64,000 nt of DNA. Source: Bacteroidetes bacterium GWE2_42_24. Lineage in GTDB: Bacteria > Bacteroidota > Bacteroidia > Bacteroidales > TTA-H9. Made by a program: the position numbers and the translations under genes. The stretch spans positions 334-64,333 of the forward strand of contig MEOA01000009.1 in assembly GCA_001768515.1 (NCBI GenBank). The letters run 5' to 3'. Under the pieces are notes generated by a model. It ran no database searches. It was given only the letters and a program-made list of their open reading frames with translations, and was not told the DNA's origin. Each line of letters begins with the position of its first letter. Position 1 is the stretch's first letter. Positions 37,509 to 47,049 of the stretch are shown in pieces.

Positions 37509-39899
37509 ATGAACAGAATGTTAAGATTTCTGCTTTTGGGTCTGATATTGGCTCTATTTCAGAATGGTGTCAACGGTCAGGCACGAGTTCAATTGATTCA
37601 CAATTCGGCTGACACTTCACATCGTTTCTTCGATGTCTGGATCGGAAACACCAAAGTGTACAACAACCTGGAATTTCGTACGGCAACAGCTTTTGTTGAT
37701 GTGCCGGTTACCAGTCAGATCAGTATCCTGCTGACTGATTCCGCTTCAACGGGTCCCGAAGATCCAATTTATATCTATCGCAGAACTTACGAAAATGGTC
37801 ATAAGTATCTGTTAGTCATTAATGGTGTTGATTCGCTTGGCGGATATAATCCCTTTAAAGAACTTTCAATCACAGCATTTGATAATGGCCGGGAGGTTGC
37901 ATCAAATGCATCAAAAACGGATATCCTCTTCCTTAATGGTTCTACGGATGCCCCGGTTGTTGATGTGTTGGATGAGACCCTTGGTTTGATTAGCAATAAT
38001 CTGGCATACAATGATTTTGATGGTTACTTCGGCTTCTTACCGAATGACTATTTTTTATATATCAAGGATGATAACACACAATCTACACTCTACAGCTATC
38101 AATTGCCTTTGCTCTCGCTTGGTCTTCAGGGGCAGGCCGGCGTTGTCCTGATGTCGGGATTTGTCGATCCTTCAGTTAATAGTTTTGGGGAATCATTCGG
38201 ATTGTTTCTGGCACTTCCTGCTGGTGGCGCCTTAATACCTTTACCTTCGTATACCGAACCAAAGGCTCCCCTGCAGTTTATACACAATAGCCCCAATTCG
38301 CAGGCCGATTCACTCGATATCTGGATCGATGGAAAATTAGCTTTTAATAATTTGAAATTCAGAAATGCAAGTGCTTATGTTGATCAGCCTGCAGGACGTA
38401 TTATTCAGATTGCAGTTTGTGCCCCTAATTCGTTAAGCCCTTCCAGTCCGATCATCTCGTCTGACGTCATTTTAACTGAAAATGAACCAATCCAGGTTAT
38501 ACTGTCAGGCATGACACAAACAGCAGGATATACACCCCCGACTCCTGCCGCGCTGCATTTGTACTCCCCGGCCCGTATAGGGTCCGCAGTCACGGGTAAT
38601 ACCGACCTCTTATTTTACAATGGGTCTACGGATTTTGGTCCTGTTACTCTGGCCGAAACTACAACCACTATTGGCACTTTGACAGAAAATCTTCCTTATG
38701 GTGTTTCTGATGGGTATAAGGAGGTTTTGACAGCTAATTACGCTTTTGAGGTTAGGAATTCATCCAATGAAGTAGTAGGTACCTATGATGTTCCTCTGTC
38801 TGGTTATCTGATGAATAACCAATCGACTACGGTAATGACTTCCGGGTTCCTTGATAAGGTCGCTAATAACAATGGTCCTGCCTTCGGGATTTTTCTGGTA
38901 CCCCAGAAGGGAGGAGCGCTTATTACTCTCTTGCCCTATACTCCCCCTACTTTTGCTGAATTTCAGGTAATCAATAATTCTGCCGACTTAGTATGTGATA
39001 CCCTTGATATATGGGTTGACGGTGAAAAGGTGATTCCTGATTTGAGGTTCAGAACCAGTAGCCGTTTCCTTCAGGTTACTGCTGGAAGTGAGGTTACGAT
39101 AGCTGTTAAACCCAAAGGCTCTGCCTCTGCTGAGAACCCGATGATTTCTGGTGTATTTACCCCTGAGGCCGGAAAGAAATATGCCTTCCTTATTCATGGG
39201 ATATATAGTGCTTCAGGATATAATCCTATTCAACCTTTTGACTTGACCATGATTGAAGGTGTTCGCGAAAACGCTTCTTCGGGTGGTATGGTTGATGTCA
39301 TGATAATACATCAGTCGACCGATGCAGCTTCACCCGCTGATTTCATCGAATCAGGAGGTGTCTGGCTACTTGGAATGACATATGGTCAGCACTCTGGTTA
39401 TATGCAGAAACCTGTGGCCGATTATAGTATAGGTTTTAGACCCGCCGATTCAGCCAACCCTTATAAGTTTTATGGTTTGCCTGTAAATGAAATGGGGCTG
39501 TCTGGGAAAACTGTTATGATTCTTACTTCGGGATTCTTCAACCCGGCTGTTAATAGCAATGGTGAGGCCTTCGGATTATGGGCAGTGGTTCCTGGAGGTG
39601 GTAAACTGGTTGAACTTAGTGATGTAACAGGAATTGAAGATCATACCCCCGAGACTTCTTTCTCTGTTTACCCGAACCCGGCTGTAGATGTAGTGACTTT
39701 GGTGAGTAAGCAACAGTTGAATGCTAATGCTATTGTACAGGTAATGAATCTTACCGGTCAGGTTATGCTTAGAACCATGGTCAGCGTTGTGAATGGCGTG
39801 GCCAACCTTCAGGTTTCATCCCTGCCTTCAGGATCTTATCTGATTAGCATGGCTGTGGATGGAGGTACATGTATTGCAAGACTACAAGTGATACGGTAG
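37509..39899 (+). CDS. Secreted protein with DUF4397 domains and T9SS type A sorting domain
   Basis: A 796-residue secreted protein. After a signal peptide (FLLLGLILALFQNGVNG) come three tandem copies of a beta-sandwich unit of about 240 residues. Each begins with a DUF4397 motif (ARVQLIHNSADTSHRFFDVW, then PLQFIHNSPNSQADSLDIW, then EFQVINNSADLVCDTLDIWV) and ends with MTSGFxxxxxNxNGPAFGI. The C-terminal roughly 80 residues are a type A sorting signal (FSVYPNPAVDVVTLVS ... LPSGSYLISM). It is exported by T9SS and probably anchored on the cell surface. Function unknown; DUF4397 proteins are presumed structural or binding proteins. A strong terminator follows. Confidence 0.88.
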   Translation: MNRMLRFLLLGLILALFQNGVNGQARVQLIHNSADTSHRFFDVWIGNTKVYNNLEFRTATAFVDVPVTSQISILLTDSASTGPEDPIYIYRRTYENGHKYLLVINGVDSLGGYNPFKELSITAFDNGREVASNASKTDILFLNGSTDAPVVDVLDETLGLISNNLAYNDFDGYFGFLPNDYFLYIKDDNTQSTLYSYQLPLLSLGLQGQAGVVLMSGFVDPSVNSFGESFGLFLALPAGGALIPLPSYTEPKAPLQFIHNSPNSQADSLDIWIDGKLAFNNLKFRNASAYVDQPAGRIIQIAVCAPNSLSPSSPIISSDVILTENEPIQVILSGMTQTAGYTPPTPAALHLYSPARIGSAVTGNTDLLFYNGSTDFGPVTLAETTTTIGTLTENLPYGVSDGYKEVLTANYAFEVRNSSNEVVGTYDVPLSGYLMNNQSTTVMTSGFLDKVANNNGPAFGIFLVPQKGGALITLLPYTPPTFAEFQVINNSADLVCDTLDIWVDGEKVIPDLRFRTSSRFLQVTAGSEVTIAVKPKGSASAENPMISGVFTPEAGKKYAFLIHGIYSASGYNPIQPFDLTMIEGVRENASSGGMVDVMIIHQSTDAASPADFIESGGVWLLGMTYGQHSGYMQKPVADYSIGFRPADSANPYKFYGLPVNEMGLSGKTVMILTSGFFNPAVNSNGEAFGLWAVVPGGGKLVELSDVTGIEDHTPETSFSVYPNPAVDVVTLVSKQQLNANAIVQVMNLTGQVMLRTMVSVVNGVANLQVSSLPSGSYLISMAVDGGTCIARLQVIR

Positions 39900-39920
39900 T
39901 CAGTAACTTCTTATTAAAAA

Positions 39921-39956
39921 CCGTCGGCAGGAAGCTTCCTGCCGACGGTTTTTTTT
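39921..39956 (+). terminator. Rho-independent terminator of the DUF4397 gene
   Basis: A perfect palindromic stem at 39921-39948 (arms CCGTCGGCAGGAAG / CTTCCTGCCGACGG) followed by eight T. The last part, CGACGG plus the T-run, is duplicated on the other side of the insertion sequence. Confidence 0.92.
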
Positions 39957-40095
39957 GCCTTATATCTTAGCAGGTTTTAAATAGCTTATGGTTAAACCCC
40001 TGTTTTGTGTCAGCTTTCTTTGCTCCTATCAATGACGAAATATATCGCTGATCGGAACTTTGCATGAACTAATGATTTTTTGACCTGTTCTTTTT
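39943..40095. repeat. Left 153-bp direct repeat flanking the IS1634-family element
   Basis: Identical over all 153 bases to 41775-41927. It begins inside the terminator of the DUF4397 gene and ends at the first base of the element's left inverted repeat. IS1634-family elements are known for making long, variable target duplications. Confidence 0.95.
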
Positions 40096-40159
40096 CCTGA
40101 CTTCGACAGACATCGAATTCGGTTTTTATAAATATCATACAATCAGTTTTTTGTAGAAG

Positions 40160-40185
40160 TTGCGTCACCATATTGGGTGGCGCAA
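40160..40185. other. Hairpin at the 5' end of the transposase gene
   Basis: TTGCGTCACC (40160-40169) pairs with GGTGGCGCAA (about 40176-40185) at nine of ten positions. It overlaps the possible GTG start at 40177 and lies before the ATG at 40210. The same GGTGGCGCA motif recurs next to the right end (about 41754). It could hide the start codon in read-through RNA, or be a transposase-binding site. Confidence 0.5.
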
Positions 40186-40209
40186 GTCAAAAATGGTCTA
40201 CATTTACGT

Positions 40210-41751
40210 ATGTTTTTGCGTAAGAAGAAAAATCGTTCAGGCTCCACTAGTATTGTTGTGATAGATAAATGCAAGGGCATATACAAGGAGGTAAAAACCA
40301 TCGGCACCAGTAGTAATGATTCCGAGATCGAATCATTTTACCAGCAAGGGAAAAAATGGATAAGCTGCTATTTGGGTGAACAAGATATATTTGATGTTCA
40401 TGATAAAGCAATTGAAGAGAAACAGGTTACAGAATACTTGCTTTCAAATGTTGAGAACATTCTGCTCAATGGAGTACAGTTGATTCTCAACAACGTATTC
40501 AAGCTGACAGGGTTTGATGCTATTGAAGATGATATTTTCAGACAACTGGTTATAGCCCGGTTAAGCCAACCGATGAGCAAGGCGGCAACAGTCGAATATC
40601 TCAAAACACGCTTTGACGAAGACGCACAACTACATCGGATTTACCGTTATCTGGACAAACTGTACAAAACGCAACAAGAACTGATACAGCAAATCAGCGT
40701 TGAGCATACCCGTAAAATACTGGGAGGTAAGATTGGGTTAATGTTCTACGATGTAACTACCCTTTATTTTGAAACCGATTATGGCGATGAACTCCGGGAA
40801 ACAGGCTTTTCAAAAGACGGGAAACATAGCCAGCCACAAGTAGTTTTGGGCTTATTAGTCAGCAAGGATGGGTATCCTCTTTCTTATTCGATTTTCAATG
40901 GGTCTCAATATGAAGGGCGTACGATGCTACCGGTGGTTGAAGATTTTGTTCAAAGGTTTAACTTGGATGATTTTATCGTTGTGGCCGATTCCGGGTTAAT
41001 GAATCAAAACAACATTGCTTTACTTGAATCGCAAAATCACAAATACATTATCGGTGCAAGAATAAAAAACGAAAGCAAAGAAATAATAAAGTGGGTATTG
41101 GCATTATCGAAGCAGGACGGGGTATTTAATGAAACGCGTAAGGGTAAAGCAAGACTAATTGTTGGGTACTCCGACAGCAGGGCAAGAAAGGATAGGTTCA
41201 ACAGGGAAAAAGGGGTAAAACGGATTGAAAAGGCATACCGAAGTGGCAATGTCACCAAAGAAAACATCAACAAACGCGGGTACAACAAGTTTCTTGAAAT
41301 ATCAGACAATGTAGAGATTACCATCAACCAGGAGAAAATCAAGCAGGATGAACAATGGGATGGCCTCAAAGGATACCTGACCAATACAGAACTACCCGTA
41401 AAAGAAGTATATGAGCAATACAGTGGTTTGTGGACAGTTGAACGTGCATTCAGGGTAACCAAGGGAACTCTTGAAATGAGGCCGATGTTCCATTTTACCC
41501 CAAAAAGGATTGAAGCTCACGTGTGTATTTGTTTTGTGGCATATAAGGTTTACCGGGAATTGGAAAGGGTGCTGAAAGTTAAACATATAAACTTGAGCGT
41601 CGATAAGGTTCTGGATATTGCAAAAACAATTACAACTATAAGAATAAAACTACCATTGAGCGGAAATACATTGACAAAGACTATGCTCTTAACTCAAAAA
41701 CATAGGTCAATCGCTCAATTATTTGATGATGATTTTTGGAAACTAATTTAG
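40210..41751 (+). CDS. IS1634-family DDE transposase
   Basis: A 513-residue transposase from the ATG at 40210 (MFLRKKKNRSGSTSIVVIDK), the usual family start; a GTG at 40177 would add 11 residues and lies inside a hairpin. The DDE residues are seen in LMFYDVTTLYFE (first Asp), FIVVADSGLMNQNN (second Asp) and LWTVERAFRVTKGTLEMRPM (Glu, in the IS4-like Y-x2-R-x3-E-x6-K region). FTPKRIEAHVCICFVAYKVY follows, typical of the family C-terminus. It has no frameshift or stop, so the element should be active. Confidence 0.95.
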   Translation: MFLRKKKNRSGSTSIVVIDKCKGIYKEVKTIGTSSNDSEIESFYQQGKKWISCYLGEQDIFDVHDKAIEEKQVTEYLLSNVENILLNGVQLILNNVFKLTGFDAIEDDIFRQLVIARLSQPMSKAATVEYLKTRFDEDAQLHRIYRYLDKLYKTQQELIQQISVEHTRKILGGKIGLMFYDVTTLYFETDYGDELRETGFSKDGKHSQPQVVLGLLVSKDGYPLSYSIFNGSQYEGRTMLPVVEDFVQRFNLDDFIVVADSGLMNQNNIALLESQNHKYIIGARIKNESKEIIKWVLALSKQDGVFNETRKGKARLIVGYSDSRARKDRFNREKGVKRIEKAYRSGNVTKENINKRGYNKFLEISDNVEITINQEKIKQDEQWDGLKGYLTNTELPVKEVYEQYSGLWTVERAFRVTKGTLEMRPMFHFTPKRIEAHVCICFVAYKVYRELERVLKVKHINLSVDKVLDIAKTITTIRIKLPLSGNTLTKTMLLTQKHRSIAQLFDDDFWKLI

Positions 41752-41774
41752 GGTGGCGCATTGTCGAAGTCAGG

Positions 41775-41927
41775 CGACGGTTTTTTTTGCCTTATATCTT
41801 AGCAGGTTTTAAATAGCTTATGGTTAAACCCCTGTTTTGTGTCAGCTTTCTTTGCTCCTATCAATGACGAAATATATCGCTGATCGGAACTTTGCATGAA
41901 CTAATGATTTTTTGACCTGTTCTTTTT
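41775..41927. repeat. Right 153-bp direct repeat flanking the IS1634-family element
   Basis: Exact copy of 39943-40095. It ends three bases before the DCC gene start codon, so it contains that gene's whole original leader. It includes only the final half-stem and T-run of the upstream terminator. Confidence 0.95.
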
Positions 41928-41929
41928 GT

Positions 41930-42409
41930 ATGAAAAAACTTCAACCCCCGGTATTTGTGGTGTATGACGGAGAATGCCCGTTCTGTATTCGCTGGGTAAG
42001 ATGGATAGCAAAAACCGGATCGGTTAATTCAACCTTTTTTGTCCCGGGGAAAAGTGAGGCTGGTGAATGGCTGGTAAAAAGGTTCTCTCTGGCAGGTCTG
42101 ATCGACAAGACCATTGTCGTTATTTCTGATGAGCAAGCCTATATAAAGAGTGAGGCTGTTTGTGCACTGTTGAATTTGAGGGGAGGACTCTGGAAGGCGT
42201 TCGCTGTTTTCTGTTTATTTCCACGCCGATGGCTTGATGGAATCTACCTGGCAGTAGCTGCCCACCGACAGCACCTTTCTCGGAATAATTCCTGCAGACT
42301 GCCATTAACAGAACCACCATTATCTATAATTACTACTGTAGCAGCAATGAAGAAGCTTTCGTCTTGGCCCGATGAACTCCGGCATTCAGGAACTCGCAAT
42401 GGGAAATGA
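41930..42409 (+). CDS. DCC-family thiol-disulfide oxidoreductase-like protein
   Basis: A 159-residue protein starting at the ATG at 41930 (MKKLQPPVFVVYDGECPFCI). The family motif YDGxCxxC is present as YDGECPFCIRW. The body follows the thioredoxin-like DCC (DUF393) pattern, with a helix around residues 70-90 and a C-terminal AVAAHRQHLSRNNSCRLPL segment with its conserved arginine and cysteine. The reaction is not established; it is presumed redox-active. Its last codon touches the last codon of xdhB on the other strand with no gap. The insertion sequence lies immediately upstream, so expression may depend on the duplicated leader. Confidence 0.85.
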   Translation: MKKLQPPVFVVYDGECPFCIRWVRWIAKTGSVNSTFFVPGKSEAGEWLVKRFSLAGLIDKTIVVISDEQAYIKSEAVCALLNLRGGLWKAFAVFCLFPRRWLDGIYLAVAAHRQHLSRNNSCRLPLTEPPLSIITTVAAMKKLSSWPDELRHSGTRNGK

Positions 42410-44734
42410 TCAATCAGCCCTGAGCTCTTCTACCCATTTTACAATTTTCTCGTTCGTCGCGGGAAGGCTGTAACTGAAAACTTTCTCAGGTGCTACTGAT
42501 TGCAAAGCATATTGAATAGCCAGCCAGACCGATAAGGCAAGCATAAAGGGAGGCTCACCCACAGCTTTGCTGCCATGAATAGTTCCCGGGTTTGCACCTG
42601 TAGGGAATAAGTCGATGTTAAATTCAACAGGAATATCATCGATGGTGGGAATTTTATAGGTGTCGGGTGAGAAGTTTAATAATTCCCCATCTTTTGAATA
42701 CCTAAGTTCCTCGGTGGTACACCAACCAATTCCCTGTACAAAAGCCCCTTGAATCTGTCCTAAATCAATAGTACGATGCAGCGAATTACCGACATCGTGC
42801 AGGATATCGGCCCTGAGTGTTCTGACATCCCCGGTCAATAGATCGACTTCCACTTCTGCTAAGGCCATTCCAAAAGCGAAATAGTGAAACGGCTTACCTC
42901 GTCCCTGTTCCTTGTCGTACCAGATTCCCGGAGTCCTGTAATATCCAGTTGCGCTCAGACTCACCTGATTCAGATATGCCTGTTTTACAAGGTCTGTAAA
43001 AGCAAGCTGCATTTCGGGCCGTTGTTCCAGTCTAATATAGTCGTCATCAAACATCAGATCGGCAGGAGAAACAATCATACGGGCCTGTTCGCCTAATATT
43101 CTGCAGGCCACTGTTGACAGACGGTTACGTAATTTTGCCGCCGCATCCCTGACAGCCATGCCGTTCAGATCACTGCCACTGGAGGCTGCCGTGGCGGAAG
43201 TGTTGGGTACCACCATGGTGTTAGTTGGCTCTACGACAATGCGTTTGGCTGAAATACCCAGTTCTGTAGCTGCAACGGCAATGATTTTCGTGTTGAGTCC
43301 CTGTCCCATTTCAGTTCCTCCGTGGTGTATTACGACAGATCCATCCTGGTATATATTGACAAGGGCACCGGCCTGATTCAGAAAAGTAGTAGTGAAGGAG
43401 ATGCCAAATTTTACAGGCATCATTGCCAGTCCCCTCCTAATATGCCGATGGCTTTTATTAAAAGCATCGACACCTTCCATGCGGCTGATGTAGTCCCCCT
43501 TATCCATCAGTCGTACAGCCATTTCTTCCATCGGATTACGATCTACCCTTTGGCCGTAATGTGTGATGTTACGCTCAGTAGTTCCGTAAAGGTTTCTTCG
43601 TCTTACCTCTACAGGATCTAATCCGGTGAGCAGGGCTATTCTGTTCATGACCTGCTCTGTTATGGCCATTCCCTGTGGCCCTCCAAATCCTCGGAAGGCA
43701 GTGTTCGAAGGGAGGTTGGTGAAACAAACCCTGCCATTCACTTCAAGATTCGGGATGTAATAAGCATTGTCGACGTGAAACATCGCCCTTTCCATAATGG
43801 CCCAGCTTAGGTCAGTTGCTGCTCCTCCATCGCTGAAAAGATTTGCTTTTAAAGCTATGAGCATACCATCGCTTGTAAAGCCGGCTTGCCAGTTACTCCT
43901 GAATGGATGGCGCTTTCCGGTAACTTTCTGGTCTTCATCACGGGTAAGTCTCATTTTTATCGGCTTTCCCGTGTGTTGGGCAAGAATGGCCGCCCATGCG
44001 GCTACATGGTTTCCCTGTGTTTCTTTTCCGCCAAAAGCACCGCCCATTCGTTTTACTACTACTGTCACGCTGTGACGTGAAACCCCGAGTACTTCTGATA
44101 CGATAGCCTGCGTCTCTGTAGGGTTCTGTGTTGAGGCATAAACTGTCATGCGCCCTTCTTCGCCGGGAATACAGAGTGCTGACTGCGTTTCAAGGTACCA
44201 GTGTTCCTGTCCGGCAGTGAAAAGTTCGCCATAGATTACATGATCACATTTATCGAAGGCCTCATCCGGATTTCCGGTACAAATTTTACGTGCCGGACCG
44301 AGGAAGGAATTCTCTTCGATCGCCTTATCAATGGTGAAAATGCCGGGCCTCTCTTCTACTTTAACCTGAATGCTGGCTAATGCACGGCGACTGATCTCTC
44401 TCGAACGGGCAGCTACCAAAAATATGGCCTGCCCCCTGAATGTTACATTCCCGTCGGCTAAACAAGGTTCATCATGAACAACAGGCCCCATTTGATTATC
44501 CCCCCCGATAGCTGTAAAGTCTATTATAGCCGCTACCCCAGGCAACTTTGCTGCTTTTTCCAGATCGTAGGAGACGATTCTGCCGGAAGCCCATTTGCTG
44601 AAATAAACAGCTCCATGCAGCGTCCCTGCAGGTTCAGCCATGTCATCGATAAACTGTGATTGCCCGGTTACATGACGCAGTGCACTGTCGTGGTGTGTGG
44701 GGCTTGGTTCCTGGAGGGATGATGCCTTATTCAT
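42410..44734 (-). CDS. xdhB: Xanthine dehydrogenase molybdenum-binding subunit
   Basis: A 774-residue catalytic subunit that hydroxylates xanthine (and hypoxanthine) at the molybdenum cofactor. Active-site features are all seen: AGQEHWYLETQ (substrate glutamate), GGAFGGKE (Moco loop), FRGFGGPQGM (substrate arginine), GGTEMGQGLNTK (Moco glutamine), and GSKAVGEPPFML with the catalytic glutamate. The length matches two-subunit bacterial enzymes of the Rhodobacter type. The start overlaps the end of xdhA by 8 bp. With xdhC it forms a complete operon, and it connects with the purine-breakdown genes at 59.8-64 kb. Confidence 0.95.
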   Translation of the reverse strand: MNKASSLQEPSPTHHDSALRHVTGQSQFIDDMAEPAGTLHGAVYFSKWASGRIVSYDLEKAAKLPGVAAIIDFTAIGGDNQMGPVVHDEPCLADGNVTFRGQAIFLVAARSREISRRALASIQVKVEERPGIFTIDKAIEENSFLGPARKICTGNPDEAFDKCDHVIYGELFTAGQEHWYLETQSALCIPGEEGRMTVYASTQNPTETQAIVSEVLGVSRHSVTVVVKRMGGAFGGKETQGNHVAAWAAILAQHTGKPIKMRLTRDEDQKVTGKRHPFRSNWQAGFTSDGMLIALKANLFSDGGAATDLSWAIMERAMFHVDNAYYIPNLEVNGRVCFTNLPSNTAFRGFGGPQGMAITEQVMNRIALLTGLDPVEVRRRNLYGTTERNITHYGQRVDRNPMEEMAVRLMDKGDYISRMEGVDAFNKSHRHIRRGLAMMPVKFGISFTTTFLNQAGALVNIYQDGSVVIHHGGTEMGQGLNTKIIAVAATELGISAKRIVVEPTNTMVVPNTSATAASSGSDLNGMAVRDAAAKLRNRLSTVACRILGEQARMIVSPADLMFDDDYIRLEQRPEMQLAFTDLVKQAYLNQVSLSATGYYRTPGIWYDKEQGRGKPFHYFAFGMALAEVEVDLLTGDVRTLRADILHDVGNSLHRTIDLGQIQGAFVQGIGWCTTEELRYSKDGELLNFSPDTYKIPTIDDIPVEFNIDLFPTGANPGTIHGSKAVGEPPFMLALSVWLAIQYALQSVAPEKVFSYSLPATNEKIVKWVEELRAD

Positions 44735-46190
44735 TTGTCTGTTTGTTTTGAGGGTTGATGAAATGATTCAGGCATTTTTTCAGTCCGTTTTCTGCCAGAA
44801 TGGTTCTTCCTTCTGCTGATGAACGGGCATCTGAGATGGGGCGAAAATTGTCATTCAACGTACGGCACGCTTTGTCTATTCTTTCTTCGTCGAATAAATG
44901 TCCATGGAGCACTTGCTCGGCAAGGGTTGCTCTTTCCGGACGATCTGACATTCCGCCAAAGGCTAAGATGGGGTCATGTACAATGCCTTTGGAATCAATT
45001 GTGAAGGAAACGGCTACACTGACCGTCGCGATATCCATCTGACGTCGTTTTGAAAGCTTTAGAAATTTGAAATTTCTCTCCGTCTTTGGTTTTGGGATTT
45101 TAATCTCCAGAATAATTTCATCAGGAAGGATAGCTGTTCTCCTATAACCGGTTATTATATTTCCTATGTCAATGGTGCGCTGTCCTCCGGGGCCGCTTAC
45201 AACAACCATTGCTTCCAGTGCCATCAATACCGGCCATGTATCGCCAATTGGGGATGCCGTTCCCAGATTTCCCCCGAGGGTGGCTGTTTCTCTGATTTGT
45301 TTCGACGCAAATACACGAAATAATGCATCAAACATTGGAATCCTCCCATCATGTCTGCGATGAATGGCTTCGAGCGGCAGGGCAGCTCCAATAGTCCATC
45401 CCGATTCATCTTCGGTAAAGGAAGTTAGTTCTTTCAGCCCTGTGAGGTCTATCAGTTCATGATACTCAATAAACTTTTTTGTCTGCGCCAGAGCTACATC
45501 TGTTCCTCCACAGAAAACCACTGCCTGAGGATGCGCCTGCCTTAAGCTGATTGCTTCGCTGAGGCTTGCCGGCTTCATGTATAATTGTTCCTGATGATTA
45601 ATCCGCACCGGTGCCTCAGGCATTTCTTTCAGCTTTGCGGCTATCTCTGCTTCAGTGTCCGACAAATGATCATGGCCGGGAAGCCCGGTGATTGACATTG
45701 CTGCTTCAAGAATAGGTTCATACCCGGTACATCGGCACAGGTTTCCGCTCATGGCCAGCACTACATCTTCCCGGCCGGCAGAAGCGCCATTCTTATAGAT
45801 TGCAAATAATGACATAACGATGCCCGGTGTACAAAAACCGCACTGCGTTCCGTTAAAGTCTACTACCGCTTGCTGAACAGGATGAAGGTGCCCGTTATCA
45901 GCAAGCCCTTCAACGGTAATCAGTTGTTTGCCGTGAAGCCAGGGAAGAAAAATCAGGCAGGAATTGACTGCATGATACCGCATTACACTGTTTTCATCGG
46001 GCCAGGCAGCTACGACGGTACATGCCCCGCAATCTCCTTCAGCGCAACCTTCTTTGGTTCCTTTTCCCTGATGTTGTGACCTGAGCCAGTTCAATACTGT
46101 AGTTGATGGGCGGGGGGCCTCCGGCCGTGAAAAATCTAACTCAACGTGTTGCTGGTTCCAATAGAAGAATATGGTTTGCGATTGATTCAT
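44727..46190 (-). CDS. xdhA: Xanthine dehydrogenase iron-sulfur/FAD subunit
   Basis: A 487-residue electron-transfer subunit. The N-terminal plant-type [2Fe-2S] domain has CAEGDCGACTVV, and the second [2Fe-2S] domain has GTQCGFCTPGIVMSLF and GNLCRCTGYEPI. The FAD domain (about 195-370) has VVFCGGTDVALAQ and TLGGNLGTASPIGD, and a CO-dehydrogenase-type C-terminal domain follows (about 380-480). Electrons from the Mo subunit pass through both clusters to FAD and then probably to NAD+. Full length for the family. It lies 39 bp after xdhC and overlaps xdhB. Confidence 0.95.
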   Translation of the reverse strand: MNQSQTIFFYWNQQHVELDFSRPEAPRPSTTVLNWLRSQHQGKGTKEGCAEGDCGACTVVAAWPDENSVMRYHAVNSCLIFLPWLHGKQLITVEGLADNGHLHPVQQAVVDFNGTQCGFCTPGIVMSLFAIYKNGASAGREDVVLAMSGNLCRCTGYEPILEAAMSITGLPGHDHLSDTEAEIAAKLKEMPEAPVRINHQEQLYMKPASLSEAISLRQAHPQAVVFCGGTDVALAQTKKFIEYHELIDLTGLKELTSFTEDESGWTIGAALPLEAIHRRHDGRIPMFDALFRVFASKQIRETATLGGNLGTASPIGDTWPVLMALEAMVVVSGPGGQRTIDIGNIITGYRRTAILPDEIILEIKIPKPKTERNFKFLKLSKRRQMDIATVSVAVSFTIDSKGIVHDPILAFGGMSDRPERATLAEQVLHGHLFDEERIDKACRTLNDNFRPISDARSSAEGRTILAENGLKKCLNHFINPQNKQTNE

Positions 46191-46229
46191 TGTTGCTTAC
46201 TTTGAGGGTTCAGAATTGACTCAGTTAAG

Positions 46230-47012
46230 TTATTTTTTGGATTTGAGCCCATGGCTTCGGTTTCGGGCATCTATCAGTGATGCCAGTATGGCAAGCGCAA
46301 TTTCATCAGGTGTCTCTGCTGCAATGGCAACACCAATGGGCATGTCTATCCGGTTTATCAGCTCATCGGTGAGACCAAAATCCTCGGTGAATCTTTTTCG
46401 TGCCAAAGCCAGTTTTCCTTTGGAACCTATCAATCCAATGTACAGAGGACAAGTTCTTGCGGCAACAGCCGTTATTTCTATGTCAAGTTTATGCTCATAG
46501 GTGGTAACTACTACAAAGTCTGTCGCGTTGATTCCAAGACTTGCCGGAACCTCAGGATAGGAGGCCATGATGCAATGATAGGCCGAACGATCGGCCTCTG
46601 TGAAAATTTCCGCCCGGTCGTCAACCATGGTCACCGCAAACCCAAACCGCAAAGCCATGCCGGCGAGGGCTTTGCCAATATGCCCTGCCCCAAAAATAAA
46701 CAGTCTTTCGGATGGGAACAGCAACTCCATGTATACCTCAATACTGCCACCACACGCGAGTCCATGCTCAGGTTTCAGGTCAAATGAATGAATTTGAGGT
46801 GTATCTCCGGGTTTAAGTTGTAAAGCGCGCTTGATGACCTCCAGTTCGGTACCCCCGCCTCCAATGGTTCCTTCAATCCGGCCATCCGGCCACACAAGCA
46901 TTTTAGCACCCGCCCTGCGTGGGACCGATCCACTGGTTGAAATGACGATGCAAAGGGTGATTGTCTGACCTGATGCTGTTGCCTGATATGTGCTTTGGAA
47001 AATATTGACCAT
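46230..47012 (-). CDS. xdhC: Xanthine dehydrogenase maturation factor XdhC
   Basis: A 260-residue accessory protein that binds the molybdenum cofactor, protects it during sulfuration and delivers it to the Mo subunit. The N-terminal domain has STSGSVPRRAGAKMLV and GTIGGGGTELEVI with the conserved glycine-rich turn; the C-terminal Rossmann domain has LFIFGAGHIGKALAGMA and a YIGLIGSKGKL motif. Full length. It is the first gene of the xdh operon, 39 bp before xdhA. A TATTTTTG box at 47042-47049 on the minus strand may be its -7 element. Confidence 0.93.
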   Translation of the reverse strand: MVNIFQSTYQATASGQTITLCIVISTSGSVPRRAGAKMLVWPDGRIEGTIGGGGTELEVIKRALQLKPGDTPQIHSFDLKPEHGLACGGSIEVYMELLFPSERLFIFGAGHIGKALAGMALRFGFAVTMVDDRAEIFTEADRSAYHCIMASYPEVPASLGINATDFVVVTTYEHKLDIEITAVAARTCPLYIGLIGSKGKLALARKRFTEDFGLTDELINRIDMPIGVAIAAETPDEIALAILASLIDARNRSHGLKSKK

Positions 47013-47049
47013 GGTTGAAAAACTTTTCTCTGAAATTTTATCAAAAATA

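Larger units (their letters stand above)
40096..41774 (+). mobile_element. IS1634-family insertion sequence, 1,679 bp
   Basis: Bounded by 13-bp perfect terminal inverted repeats: CCTGACTTCGACA at 40096-40108 and its reverse complement ending at 41774. It carries one complete transposase gene. The 153-bp direct repeats on both sides have no mismatch, so the insertion is recent. It landed between the DUF4397 gene's terminator and the DCC gene. Because the target was duplicated, the DCC gene keeps its native upstream 153 bases. Confidence 0.95.
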
